Part shown: one piece after another, positions 14,101 to 29,100 of the stretch | Numbering within the stretch: the stretch's first letter is position 1 | How the letters are laid out: each line of letters begins with the position of its first letter | DNA from: Archivesica marissinica | Taxonomy: Eukaryota; Mollusca; Bivalvia; Venerida; Vesicomyidae | Length of the DNA stretch: 64,000 nt | Assembly: GCA_014843695.1 (NCBI GenBank) | Contig: CM026390.1 | Location: forward strand, 95,496,804-95,560,803 | Reading direction: 5' to 3' | Program-made: the position numbers and the translations under genes | The notes under the pieces: model-generated | Seen by the model: the letters and a program-made list of their open reading frames with translations, nothing else | What the model was told of the DNA's origin: nothing | Database searches by the model: none

Positions 14101-17100
14101 TATAGACAGGGGACTGCAGTTGTGACAGAGTTCCAAGTGGACCTGTCCGATCATGTAGTGCAACAAACAATACAAGTCCGCCGCATGACCCCTCATATAC
14201 TGCGACAAGAGTGACAATTAGGTCGTATGACCCCTCATGTACTGCAACAATAGTGACAATTGGGTCGCATGACCCCAAATGCATTGTAACAAGAGTGCCA
14301 AATGTACAGACTTTGAACATGTTTGCACATTCGTACTCTAAAATATCCATGCAAATTAAACATTATTGTCGTTATTTGTTAGAGACAATTAGTATGTAGT
14401 TGGTTGATTGCATGTGTCAGTATGTAGTATGTATTAGTATGTAGTTGGTTGATTGCATGTGTCAGTATGTAGTATGTATTAGTATGTAGTTGGTTGATTG
14501 CATGTGTCAGTATGTAGTATGTATTAGTATGTAGTTGGTTGATTGCATGTGTCAGTACTCACACTGTTGTTCTGCATCTGTCCAAACGTATACAGCAGAA
14601 CTGAATGTGCCTCAGGAGACTTCTCTATCACTTCAAGTAGTTTATCAGCTTCAGCAGAATTCAAATGTTTTGGAAGATTAAAAGTCTGAGTTCCTGAAAT
14701 ACAAGTAAACATTACCATATAAAATGTCATTCTAGACAGGATATCCAGTGGTAGAACTTCGGATGCGAGATGGGGCAGGCCAATGGTCATCTACATTATA
14801 TAGTGTACTTGTGTTTAACGGCGCATCAGCACAGTTGGGGTTATATCGTGCCAGGTTATATAGGATGTGAGTGAGTGAGCATGGTATAACGGCGCATCAG
14901 CACAGTTCGGGCTATATCATGCCAGGTTATATAGGATGTGAGTGAGTGAGCATGGTTTAACGGCGCATCAGTACAGTTCGGGCTATATCATGCCAGGTTA
15001 TATAGGATGAGTGAGTGAGCATGGGTTTAACGGTGCATCAGCACAGTTCGGGCTATATCGTGCCAGGTTATATAGGATGTGAGTGAGTGAGTGAGTGAAT
15101 GAGTGAGTGAGTGAGCATGTGTTTAATGGCGCATCAGCACAGTTCGGGCTATATCGTGCCAGGTTATATAGGATGTGAGTGAGTGAGCATGGTTTAACGG
15201 CGCATCAGCACAGTTCGGGCTAAACTGCGCATCAGCACAGTTCGGGCTATATCGTGCCAGGTTATATAGGATGTGAGTGAGTGAGCATCAGTAACGGAGC
15301 ATCAGCACAGTTCGGGCTATATCGTGCCAGGTTATATAGTACTGTCTATATTGTACTGCCACGAGATTATACTTACTGTTTATTATGTTCAGATGGATGG
15401 TGGTGAACACAAGGAATTGATAGTTCATATAGGACTGCGTGGCTATATTGTACTGCAACAGTGTTAGGATGGTGTCGTTCTCTGGTGTCATGTCAAACAA
15501 CATATTAAGTAGCAGATCAACCGAGGCAACAATTCTGAAATATACAGCATCAATATATTTGAAAAATACATTTAATTTATTTTAGCTCGATTGCGAAACA
15601 AGCTCTTACAGCTTGTTAATCACTCTCGAAACCTCATTCCTGATTAAATCCATCGCCACGAGGGAGAGAGAATAGGCATGTGGAATATAAATGCTTTGCC
15701 TAAATTCAATCGTAACGGCTCCAGCGCGGCGTAAACTCAGGGTCTTTCGAACCTGAAGTGAACGCGCAACCACTGCAATATCACAACTTCCACAAATACA
15801 TTAATAGGTAACATATATTACTGACAGAGATATGACATCTATGCACGATTATCTCAGTATATAAAGTAAACTTTAACACAGTTATGTCCATGCCAATGGT
15901 GTGATCTATTATGATGCAAGCTATATACAGTCAACATCCGCTATGTCGAATTCCGTCGGACCGAACAAAATACTTCCACATAACCGAAATTTACCAAATT
16001 CGATATAAACAGAGCAGTTATATGTAAAATGATAGTGTCTGAAACGGGACTTTGATCCGACTTCGAGATCACCGGAGAATTCGACATAACCGACTTTGAC
16101 ATAGCGATGTAGACTGTATGTCATTGAATTGAATGGTTCATTTTCATAACCAAACCTGTGTGGTGTGTAATGTACATCAGAGCGTGTATAGTCAACAACC
16201 TATACATAGATGCACACATTTATCTGCATATTGTTATATATCAATGAAACAGGAAACATGATAGAAACCATGTATTCTATGATAATGGAACACTCATTCT
16301 TGCATTTTAACTCTTTCACCGCCAATGTCGCATAGAAGCGACGTTGTAAATAGTAGAGAACCCGATCAAACAGAACAGAACGTGTCGTCTGATCAGGATA
16401 TAGACTGATTGCTCTTCAGACAGTGGAGCTGTAGCACCTGTATGAATAGCAAACAACATAGATCCTGATCAGACCCGGTGTTACATTATGGCTGATCTGG
16501 ATCTATGTTGTTTGCACATGCTCTGAATTTATTCGGCGCTGAAAGAGTTAATGCTCTATGCTTGTAGTAGATAGTAACAAGATGATTTAGAAATGAACTA
16601 CATTATTTCCATACAGAATTATATTTATTATGTAACCAAGTTTAGTTTATGTCATACAGTCTTACTGGAAGAAACTATAAACAGTTGCATGGTCAAAAAC
16701 ACATCAGGTGAGAATGTGGTTTATGCATACTGGTTTATATCCAACCCCTGTGTGTGTTTATACATACTGGGTTATATCCAACCCCTGTGTGTGTTTATAC
16801 ATACTGGTTTGTACCCAACCCTTGTGTGGTTTATACATACTGGTGTATACCTTGTGTGTGTTTATACATACTGGTTTGTACCCAAACCCTTGTGTGGTTT
16901 ATACATACTGGTTTATACCCAACCCTTGTGTGGTTTATACATACTGGTTTATACCTGGTGTGTGTTTATACATACTGGTTTGTACCCAAACCCTTGTGTG
17001 GTTTATACATACTGGTTTGTATCCAACCCCTGTGTGTGTCTATACATACTGGTTTATATCCAACCCCTGTGTGTGTTTATACATACTGGTTTATATCCAA

Positions 17101-20100
17101 CCCCTGTGTGTGTTTATACATACTGGTTTATATCCAACCCCTGTGTGTGTTATGCATACTGGTCTATATCCAACCTATGTGTGGTTTATACATACTGGTC
17201 TATATCCAACCCCTGTGTGTGTCTATGCATACTGGTTTATATCCAACCCCTGTGTGTGGTTTATACATACTGGTTTATATCCAACCCCTGTGTGTATTTA
17301 TACATACTGATTTATATCCAACCCCTGTGTGTGTTTATACATACTGGTTTATATCCAAACCTTGTGTGTGTTTATACATACTGGTTTATATCCAACCCCT
17401 GTGTGTATTTATACATACTGGTTTATATCCAACCCTTGTGTGGTTTATACATACTGGTTTATATCCAACCCCTGTGTGTATTTATGCATACTGGTTTATA
17501 TCCAACCCTTGTGTGGTTTATACATACTGGTTTATATCCAACCCCTGTGTGTGTCTATACATACTGGTTTATATCCAACCCTTGTGTGGTTTATACATAC
17601 TGGTTTATATCCAACCCCTGTGTGTATTTATGCATACTGGGTTATATCCAACCCTTGTGTGGTTTATACATACTGGTTTATATCCAACCCTTGTGTGTAT
17701 TTATGCATACTGGGTTATATCCAACCCTTGTGTGGTTTATACATACTGGTTTATATCCAACCCCTGTGTATGTTTATACATACTGGTTTATATCCAATCC
17801 CTGTGTGTATTTATGCATACTGGGTTATATCCAACCCCTGTGTGTGTTTATACATACTGGTTTGTACCCAACCCTTGTGTGGTTTATGCATACTGGTTTA
17901 TACCTTGTGTGTGTTTATACATACTGGGTTATATCCAACCCCTGTGTGTGTTTATACATACTGGGTTATATCCAACCCATGTGTGTGTTTATACATACTG
18001 GTCTATATCCAACCCCTGTGTGTGTTTATACATACTGGTCTATATCCAACCCATGTGTGTGTTATACATATGGGTTTATATCCAACCCGTGTGTGTGTTT
18101 ATGCATACTGGTTTATATCCAACCCCTGTGTGTGTCTATACATACTGGTTTATATCCAACCCTTGTGTGGTTTATACATACTGGTTTATATCCAACCCCT
18201 GTGTGTATTTATGCATACTGGGTTATATCCAACCCTTGTGTGGTTTATACATACTGGGTTATATCCAACCCCTGTGTGTATTTATACATACTGGGTTATA
18301 TCCAACCCTTGTGTGGTTTATACATACTGGGTTATATCCAACCCCTGTGTGTGTTTATACATACTGGGTTATATCCAACCCCTGTGTGTGTTTATACATA
18401 CTGGTCTATATCCAACCCATGTGTGTGTTATACATATGGGTTTATATCCAACCCGTGTGTGTGTTTATGCATACTGGTTTATATCCAACCCGTGTGTGTG
18501 GTTTATACATACTGGTTTGTATCCAGCCCTTGTGTGTTTTGCAGAGCCGACATAAGGTTGGACAGTGAAGAATTCATTACATCCGAGTCTTGCACGAAGC
18601 TGTTGAATATTCCAATGTTTGCATTCTCCATGAATTTCTCTGTAGACGAAATCACTTCAGTCCAGTTTAGAGATATTGGCGGTAGAGCTGACGTGCTATA
18701 TGTTGATATAATATCCCACTGAAATTGTCCAAACATTTTGACTTGAAACATTTGACGTTTTACATTAATACTTTTTTATTGTCTTATTTATTTTCTACTA
18801 TCAAACCATGTGTCAACTTTTGGTTTAAACATATTAATTATATTCATTCATAATGTACAGTACATATCTATTGTATACAGAATGACAATGGATTTAATGG
18901 AAAGCTTAAAGCTTATTGCGATTATCTCCATTATTGTCGACTTTTGCATAAACATATAGCAATTTTTGCATAAACATATAGCAATTTCTGCATAAACATA
19001 TAACAATTTCTGCATAAACATATAACAATTTCTGCATAAACATATAACAATTTCTGCATAAACATATAACAATTTCTGCATAAACATATAGCAATTTCTG
19101 CATAAACATATAACAATTTCTGCATAAACATGTACAATTTTTTGCATATACAAGTACATATAAATTATGTATAACAAACGTTTGCATAAACATATAACAC
19201 CGATTGCATGCATAAATATATAACAAACTTGAATAATTATATATCAACATTTGCATAAACATATAACAGCTTTTGCATGCATAAACATATAAAAGACATT
19301 TGCATAACTATATATCAACATTTGCATAAACATATAACAGCTTTTGCATGCATAAACATATAACAGACATTTGCATAACTATATAACAACTTTTGCATAA
19401 ATATATAACAGCTTTTGTATGCATAAATATATAACAGACTTGCATAATTATATAACAACATTTGCATAAATATATAACAGCTTTTACATGCATAAATATA
19501 TAACAGACATTTGCATAACTATATAACAACTTTTGCATAAACATATACATGTAGCATACGTTTGCCTAACTGTGCAACACTATTTGCATATACATGTATC
19601 AGCTTTTTATTACATACACATATAACAGACATGTGCATGTACATAAAGCTATTTTTGCATAAGTATATAACACAAGAAACATATGTTATTGTGTAATGCT
19701 AAATAAAGCTTCTTGTTAATGTAGTTACTAATATTTATTCCTAAATGTATTTTCAAATGTTATGTATTTATGCAAAGTATGTTATGTGTTTATGCAAAGT
19801 ATGTTATATGTCTATGCAACGTATGTTACATGTATATGTTAATGCAAAGTCTGTTATATGTCTATGCAATATATGTTATATGTTTATGCAAAGTCTGTTA
19901 TAATTATGTCTATGCAAAATATGTTATGTTTATGCAAAGTCTGTTATATGTCTATGCAAAATATGTTATATGTTTATGCAAAGTCTGTTATGCAAAGTAT
20001 GTTATATGTTTATGCAAAGTCTGTTATATGTTTATGCATAATTATGTTATATGTTTATGCAAAAGCTGTTATGTGTATGCAAGTATGTTATATGTTTATG

Positions 20101-23100
20101 CAAAGCCTGTTATATGTTTATGCATAATTATGTTATATGTTTATGCAAAAGCTGTTATGTTTATGCATATGCACAATTCTGTTACATCTATATGTAAAAG
20201 TTGTTCTATGATTATGCGAAAGTTGCTAAAATATTATGTGTATACAAAAGTCTGGTGTATGTTTTGCAAAAGCTTGTTATATATGTATGCAAAACAAAGT
20301 AGTAGAAACTTTGTCCATTAACTCTTTCAACACTACAGGCCTCTAAATAGACTTACAAAAAGTGTATATCCAGCTGAGCCGGCTCGTGACGAGCCATCTC
20401 ATCAGGATCTGCACTTTTTGCCAGTAATATTACTATTTTCAGACAAAATTACCCATTTTGATAAATGAACTGGTCCAAAGGTAATTTTCTTATTAATTTA
20501 TTGGTCTAAAAATATCATGCACCAGTCCATGTCAGTTACTTGGTGTTGAATGGGTTAATATTACACGTCAATATAATTACCTGAGTCATTAAGCCATGCC
20601 AGGGGCTGTTCCTACGTTCCAGTTCGTCTATTATCTGTGTCCAGTTGAGTTTGCAGAGACCATCCTGGAACTGGAAGAATTCTGGGGAGGGCGGTACATC
20701 AAGTAAAGTGCTCAAACTGCTGTTGTCCTCACAGAAATTCACCGACTCAATGTTCAACATGCGTTCTATCATCTGGCAAGACAAAGTGATACTATATCTA
20801 CACAGTCTGTATTCATGTTAGTAATCGGTATAGCTATCAATCAATGCTACATTTTGTTTAGTTTATACAAATTTATTTTGAGCTCGATTGTGAAACAAGT
20901 TCTTCAAACTTATATTAATTACTCTCGAGACCTCATTCCTGGTGACAGGTGCATCTGTGGTTCAGTGGTTAACACGCTGGACTGGTAATTCCTGGTGACA
21001 GATGCATCTGTGGTTCAGTGGTTAACACGCTGGACTGGTAATTCCTGGTGACAGATGCATCTGTGGTTCAGTGGTTAACACGCTGGACTGGTAATTCCAG
21101 GGACTGACCCTAATAAAATTAACAGTCTTTCAGATGGGACGTTAAACCGAGGTCTCGTGTCGGTGCTGTACACCGTGCACGTAAAAGAACCAGAGGAGAC
21201 TCTGGAATGAGTCTCTGTCTGTATCATTGCACTATCCTCCAAAATCTAAATTGACTAATCTCTTCAGGAGGCGTCGCTCATATGGGCAACCGGTAGCGAC
21301 GATAAATAAACGTAAAACACACACTCGGCAATAATGTTGAAAACAATGTACAACTTAGACTGAAGCCATGAATAGACATCTAATACTACCGACTATCTGC
21401 CGATAGCCAATATTCATCAGGCATAGAGCATGTACATGGCTTGCTGTATAGAGTGTGTACATGACTTTCTGTATAGAGTGTGTACATGGCTTGCTGTATA
21501 GAGCATGTACACGACTTGCTGTATAGAGTGTGTACATGGCTTGCTGTATAGAGCATGTACATGGCTTGCTGTATAGAGCATGTACACGGCTTGCTGTACA
21601 TAGTATGTAACCGGCTTGCTGTATTGAGCATATGTACATGACTTGCTTTATAGAGAATTTACATGGCTTGCTGTATAGAGCATTTACACAGCTTGCTGTA
21701 TAGAGCATGTATCTGGCTTGAATGACAAGCGTTTATGGTTTACCTGCCGGGGTTGGCTTGCTGTATATAGCATGTATCTGGCGTGAATGACAAGCGTGTG
21801 TGGTTTACCTGCCGGGGTTGGCATGCTGTATATAGCATGTATCTGGCGTGAATGACAAGCGTGTATGGTTTACCTGTCGGGGTTGGCTTGCTGTATATAG
21901 CATGTATCTGGCGTGAATGACAAGCGTGTGTGGTTTACCTGCCGGGGTTGGCTTGCTGTATATAGCATGTATCTGGCGTGAATGACAAGCGTGTATGGTT
22001 TACCTGCCGGGGTTGGCATGCTGTATATAGCATGTATCTGGCGTGAATGACAAGCGTGTATGGTTTACCTGCCGGGGTTGGCATGCTGTATATAGCATGT
22101 ATCTGGCGTGAATGACAAGCGTGTATGGTTTACCTGCCGGGGTTGGCTTGCTGTATATAGCATGTATCTGGCGTGAATGACAAGCGTGTATGGTTTACCT
22201 GCCGGGGTTGGCTTGCTGTATATAGCATGTATCTGGCGTGATTGACAAGCGTGTATGGTTTACCTGCCGGGGTTGGCTTGCTGTATATAGCATGTATCTG
22301 GCGTGAATGACAAGCGTGTGTGGTTTACCTGCCGGGGTTGGCTTGCTGTATATAGCATGTATCTGGCGTGATTGACAAGCGTGTATGGTTTACCTGCCGG
22401 GGTTGGCTTGCTGTATATAGCATGTACCTGGCGTGATTGACAAGCGTGTATGGTTTACCTGCCGGGGTTGGCTTGCTGTATATAGCATGTACCTGGCGTG
22501 AATGACAAGCGTGTATGGTTTACCTGCCGGGGTTGGCTTGCTGTATATAGCATGTACCTGGCGTGAATGACAAGCGTGTATGGTTTACCTGCCGGGGTTG
22601 GCTTGCTGCTGTTTGGATACTAGCAATCACCTTTGGCAAGGTGTCCGTTGCGTTGGCGAAGTACTCGCCTAGTGTTGGTGACATGTCAGCGACATATTGC
22701 GTGATATTCCAATCTGGATCTAAATTAAAGTATACTCTGTATTACCATATATATTACCAAGTATATAACGTATGTTGCATGCTTGAGACCATGTCAAGAA
22801 CCACGTCATTAACCATGAATACGCATGCACAGACGTTTGGGGTCTGGACACATGTTTGCAGGTCAATAAAACCACGTCATTAACCATGAATACGCATGCA
22901 CAGACGTTTGGGGTCTGGACACATGTTTGCAGGTCAATAAAACCACGTCATTAACCATGAATACGCATGCACAGACGTTTGGGGTCTGGACACATGTTTG
23001 CAGGTCAATAAAACCACGTCATTAACCATGAATACGCATGCACAGACGTTTGGGGTCTGGACACATGTTTTTATTTTGGTTTTTAAGAACACTATGATAC

Positions 23101-26100
23101 ACTATACTATAATTATAGCCTTGTAATTTTTAAATTTTATATACTGAGCATTGATAATGACGGGGTGTCATTTTTAAACATGCTTGGAATGGCGTAAAAA
23201 TGTTTATGTATAGTGTCAAGCCTATAGTGTTCCTAAAAAAAACAAACAGTTTTTTAATTTTGTGATTTTGAACCCGCAAACATTTCTCCAGACCCAAAGC
23301 GTCTGTGTACGCATGTTGTGAACTATGAAAAATGCCCACTGAATAGAAAATGGTTTTTAAGAAATGCCCCTTATGTTATGTTATATTTCGGGTTTTACGC
23401 CTGCATCAGCACCATTTTTGGGCAATATCGCCGGCGGGCAGTTTACCTAACAACACCTTTCCTGGGCAGGCTCCAGCGGTTAACCAGTACTTGGGTGCAC
23501 AAACCTCCATAAGAAACTGCCAACTTTTTCATATAAATGAGACACGACCTGAGAGGGGCTCGAACCCGTGACCATCAGTGATGATAGGTTACAGTGGTAT
23601 ACAAGTCAGCGACCTTAACCACTCGACCACGGAGGCCGACAAGAAATGCCCGTACTGTTGCCCCGGAATGGGATATATCAGATATAAACCTACTTCAGTC
23701 ATGGTGGATGAACCACCAGAGAAACACCCACATATCACAGTATATATACTTTTCAACTTTAACATTACTATATAATTCCAATGTGCAGTCCTCACATACA
23801 GTCTTATCTTTTGATTGCATTTCATTTGTATATACAGTCTTACATCCGCTATTTCGAATTCCATCGGACAAAATACTTCGACATAACCAAAGTTTTACTT
23901 AACGAAATTCGATATAAGTTATATGTAAAATGACAGTGTCTGAAACGGGACTTCGAAACTGATCCGACTTCGAGATAACCGGATAATTCGACATAACCGA
24001 CTTTGACATAGCAGATGTAGACTTATATTGAGGGCCTTGTGGTATATTAACTTTGTTTAATGGGTTATCTCGTAAAATAAAGTCTTTATTATTATTAGTA
24101 GTAGTAGTAGTAATAGTAGCAGTAGCAGCAGTAGCAGCAGTAGTAGCAGCAGCAGCAGTAGTAGCAGTAGCAGCAGCAGTAGTAGCAGTAGCAGCAGTAT
24201 AGACATCTCTTGTTTCTGTTGGATATTATCTGATCTATAGTTATGTAAACTAGTATATGTATCAAATAAATGTATACCTTGAATAATTTCCCCGTATTCG
24301 TTCATAAATTTAGTGAAAAAGTGCCATGTTTTGATATAATGTTTCGCCCTTTTCCAAATATCCCACGAGACGAGAGCTTCGTCGAGCTGTTCCAGGGCAG
24401 CTATCATATCTGTGCTATTCGTACCAGCGCTTCAAATAAAAATAATACTATATATTATAGAAATACATGACAGCATACATATACAGTCAAACCTGCCTTA
24501 AGCAGCCAGCCAAGGGAATCACAGAATGTGGCTGCTTAGCACAGGTGGATGCTTAGCACAGGTGGATGCTTAGCACAGGTGGATGCTTAGCACAGGTAGC
24601 TGCTTAGCAAAGGTAGCTGCTTAGCAAAGGTAGCTGCTTAGCACATGTGACTACTTAGCACAGGTAGCTGCTTAGCACAGGTGGCTGCTTAATAGAGATC
24701 AACTGTATAATAAAACAATTTACTGGGAATCTGGAAACTTGCTGCTTAATGCACGTTAGCTGCTTAATGGAGGTGACCACTAACACAGGTTTGACTGTAC
24801 ATGTGATTCATAAAGGTATTCCAAATTTACAAAGTGTTGACATCTAATTGTGCATGGCCAATAAAGTTGTATTTGTTGTCAGGCGGTTTCACAATACAAC
24901 TATCTGTAGGATAATATTGTGATAATAGATTGATATGAGGACAAGCTGGATAAAAGATAAGTTGTAAAATCAGACTAGTAAGTTGTTTCATCATACCATC
25001 AGGATGTGTATTTATAAACAGTTTCATCATACCATCAGCATGTGTATTTATAAACAGTTACATCATACCATCAGGATGTGTATTTATAAACAGTTACATC
25101 ATACCATCAGGATGTGTATTTATAAACAGTTACATCATACCATCAGGATGTGTATTTATAAACAGTTTCATCATACCATCAGGATGTGTATTTATAAACA
25201 GTTACATCATACCATCAGGATGTGTATTTATAAACAGTATTAGTTAAAAAGTCTGGTCATCTTAACAACACGTAGTCCTATAAATAAGACCTATACATAA
25301 ATTATTTTTATCTGTTAATTTCAAAAATGCCTGGATAGTAAAATGTCACATTTTTCAAGTCTAAATATTTGGACTAGCGACCACTGTACCATCTCACATA
25401 CTTTCTGGTCCGAGGATAATCGGACAGCCCACGTGTTATTCATAGTAACATGTTTTCAAGCCAGACACCAAGCACAGAAGAGACATGCAGTATACATGTA
25501 CAAACTACATGAACACACAAATAATAACAACCACAACAATTAAAACAAAGACTGATAACAAACACACTACTACAGACGGATCTGTAGTCCAGTGGTAACA
25601 CGATGGAATGGTAATCCAGGGAACGCAGGTTTGATCCCCAGTCTGTCCCTAATAAAATTAACAGTCTTTCAGATGGGATGTTAAACCGAGGTCTCGTGTC
25701 GTGCTGTAAACCGTGGACGTAAATGAACCAGAGGAGACTCTGGAATGGGTCTCTGTCTGTATCATTGCACTATCCTCCAAAAATCTAAAATGACTAATCT
25801 CTTCAGGAGGCGTCGCTCATATGGGCAACCGGTAGCGACGATAAATAAACGTAAAACACACACACACTACTAAGATCAAACATACACTCGGTTAATAAAT
25901 CTTAGTTTTACATACAATCAGCTAATAAACGGCATTAGAAACAAAATGATTTCACAGTCCAGTTTGTTTCATTCAGTAGATGACAATGCAATTATGAATC
26001 ATCTGTAAATGTGGTGATCATCTAAGATACTATGAGATCACATAGGTAATCATTTAGGCACATGTTCATCATCTGAGATACTATGTGATGAGGATATTGC

Positions 26101-29100
26101 AATTACCTAGCACCGACATATATTCCACCCATTGTGATTATCTTGCACCGGCATATATCCCACCCATTGTGATTACCTAGCACCGGCATATATTCCACCC
26201 ATTGTGATTACCTAGCACCGGCATATATCCCACCCATTGTGATTACCTAGCACCGGCATATATCCCACCAATTGTGATTACCTAGCACCGGCATATATCC
26301 CACCCATTGTGATTACCTAGCACCGGCATATATTCCACCCATTGCCATATTGGTGAGGGAGCCCTGCATCGTGGTGTAGTAAGCATATGTCAGGTCGGAT
26401 TGGAGGACTGTCCATATCAAGTGCACTACTCTGTTCCTGCCGTATAGGCTCTCCTGGAGGTACTGAATTCCATTGGCCATTCGTGTCCACTGTATTCCGT
26501 TATTCATGCTGGAATTGTATTCCCTTTCCATCTACAAACATACAGACAAATACATAAGCTTGCACGATATAAATACAACGTATCACATAACTGTTCAGTT
26601 TACAGCCATGACATTTTTTATTAGATGTACACACGTGTATTACAACCTGGAAGGATTCCGATTGGCCGCGGCACAACAGCTTGCTTTGCACACGTTCGAC
26701 AATATAGATTGTGTTCATTCTTTAGTTGTTGAAATCAACTCTTTAAATTCAATAAAATGCTAAATATGCACTAGCGCTCATAGGGATTAAAAATATTGTG
26801 TCGTTTATTTGCGTAGAGTTGTTTGATTACAAGGGACTACGACGTACGGATGTCCTTGAGATGTAAGGCTCAAATACATAGCATTTATAAATCGCAAAAA
26901 TTAAAAATTATTCTATCGCGCTTCACAATTACAGATGCAATTTTAAACATTTACACATGACAATTATATATGGAAATATAAATAAAAATGTGTACATATA
27001 TAGATATAACTAGGATTCTAGTAATTGGATAAGAACATATTTTATCATATGGCTCAAAAGTATACTGGCAAACAGATTTTTCTTTTTCAAATTCATGGTT
27101 GTTGTTACTGTGGTAATGTGATCACAATGATTCTAGTATTACACTAGTTGTAATTTCATGCCATATGTTATGAAACTTGAGGGGAGGGGAAGGACGATAG
27201 GTATATCATGATGTCAGTATATCCTACATCAACTTCAAATAGCATCCAGTCAAAAATATTCCCGATATCTTTGGTAAGTTTTAGAATGTTCGTGGAACAA
27301 ACAAACTGCTTCATTTCTGCAACTGACACCTCGCGGGAAACGTTAACACTGTCCCACTTTGTGTCATCACACAGCACCCGAGAAGCCTCCGTCGTGTCAT
27401 TTCCAGAAAGTAACGCAAGCTGCAAATATAGTATGAGATAATCATGCACAATGACAATATATGACACATATGTACCAATGTTTAATCACCATGCACAATG
27501 ACAATACATGACACATATGTACCAATGTTTAATCACCATGCACAATGACAATATATGACACATATGTACCAATGTTTAATCACCATGCACAATGACAATA
27601 TATGACACATATGTACCAATGTTTAATCACCATGCACAATGACAATATATGACACATATGTACCAATGTTTAATCATCATGCACAATGACAATATATGAC
27701 ACATATGTACCAATGTTTAATCACCATGCACAATGACAATATATGACACATATGTACCAATGTTTAATCACCATGCACAATGACAATATATGACACATAT
27801 GTACCAATGTTTAATAATCATGCACAATGACAATATATGACACATATGTACCAATGTTTAATCACCATGCACAATGACAATATATGACACATATGTACCA
27901 ATGTTTAATCACCATGCACAATGACAATATATGACACATATGTACCAATGTTTAATCATCATGCACAATGACAATATATGACACATATGTACCAATGTTT
28001 AATCACCATGCACAATGACAATATATGACACATATGTACCAATGTTTAATCATCATGCACAATGACAATATATGACACATATGTACCAATGTTGTATCAG
28101 CATGCACAATGACAATATATGACACATATGTACCAATGTTTAATAATCATGCACAATGACAATATATGACACATATGTACCAATGTTTAATCATCATGCA
28201 CAATGACAATATATGACACATATGTACCAATGTTTAATCATCATGCACAATGACAATATATGACACATATGTACCAATGTTTAATCATCATGCACAATGA
28301 CAATATATGACACATATGTACCAATGTTGTATCATCATGCACAATGACAATATATGACACATATGTACCAATGTTTAATCATCATGCACAATGACAATAT
28401 ATGACACATATGTACCAATGTTTTATCATCATGCACAATGACAATATATGACACATATGTACCAATGTTTAATCATCATGCACAATGACAATATATGACA
28501 CATATGTACCAATGTTTAATCATCATGCACAATGACAATATATGACACATATGTACCAATGTTTAATCATCATGCACAATGACAATATATGACACATATG
28601 TACCAATGTTTAATCATCATGCACAATGACAATATATGACACATATGTACCAATGTTTAATCATCATGCACAATGACAATATATGACACATATGTACCAA
28701 TGTTTAATCACCATGCACAATGACAATATATGACACATATGTACCAATGTTTAATCACCATGCACAATGACAATATATGACACATATGTACCAATGTTTA
28801 ATCACCATGCACAATGACAATATATGACACATATGTACCAATGTTTAATCATCATGCCAATGACTATAGACACATAGTCCAATGTTGTATCAGCATGCAC
28901 AATGACAATATATGACACATATGTACCAATGTTTAATCACCATGCACAATGACAATATATGACACATATGTACCAATGTTTAATCATCATGCACAATGAC
29001 AATATATGACACATATGTACCAATGTTGTATCAGCATGCACAATGACAATATATGACACATATGTACCAATGTTTAATCATCATGCACAATGACAATATA

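Noticed and set aside
16593..18722. Plus-strand 709-codon ORF and two overlapping long ORFs
   Set aside because: Pure translation of the 36-37-bp minisatellite in all three frames (repeated TGLYPTPVCVYTY-type peptides); no domain, and it overlaps exon 20 on the other strand.
24057..24199. Poly-Leu minus-strand ORF
   Set aside because: The Leu run is the (AGT/AGC)n microsatellite read in reverse; only the adjacent exon 17 part is real coding sequence.
24278..24409. Alternative exon 17 acceptor at CACAG
   Set aside because: With the phase delivered by exon 16 it runs into a stop; the upstream AAG acceptor keeps frame and adds the NST sequon.
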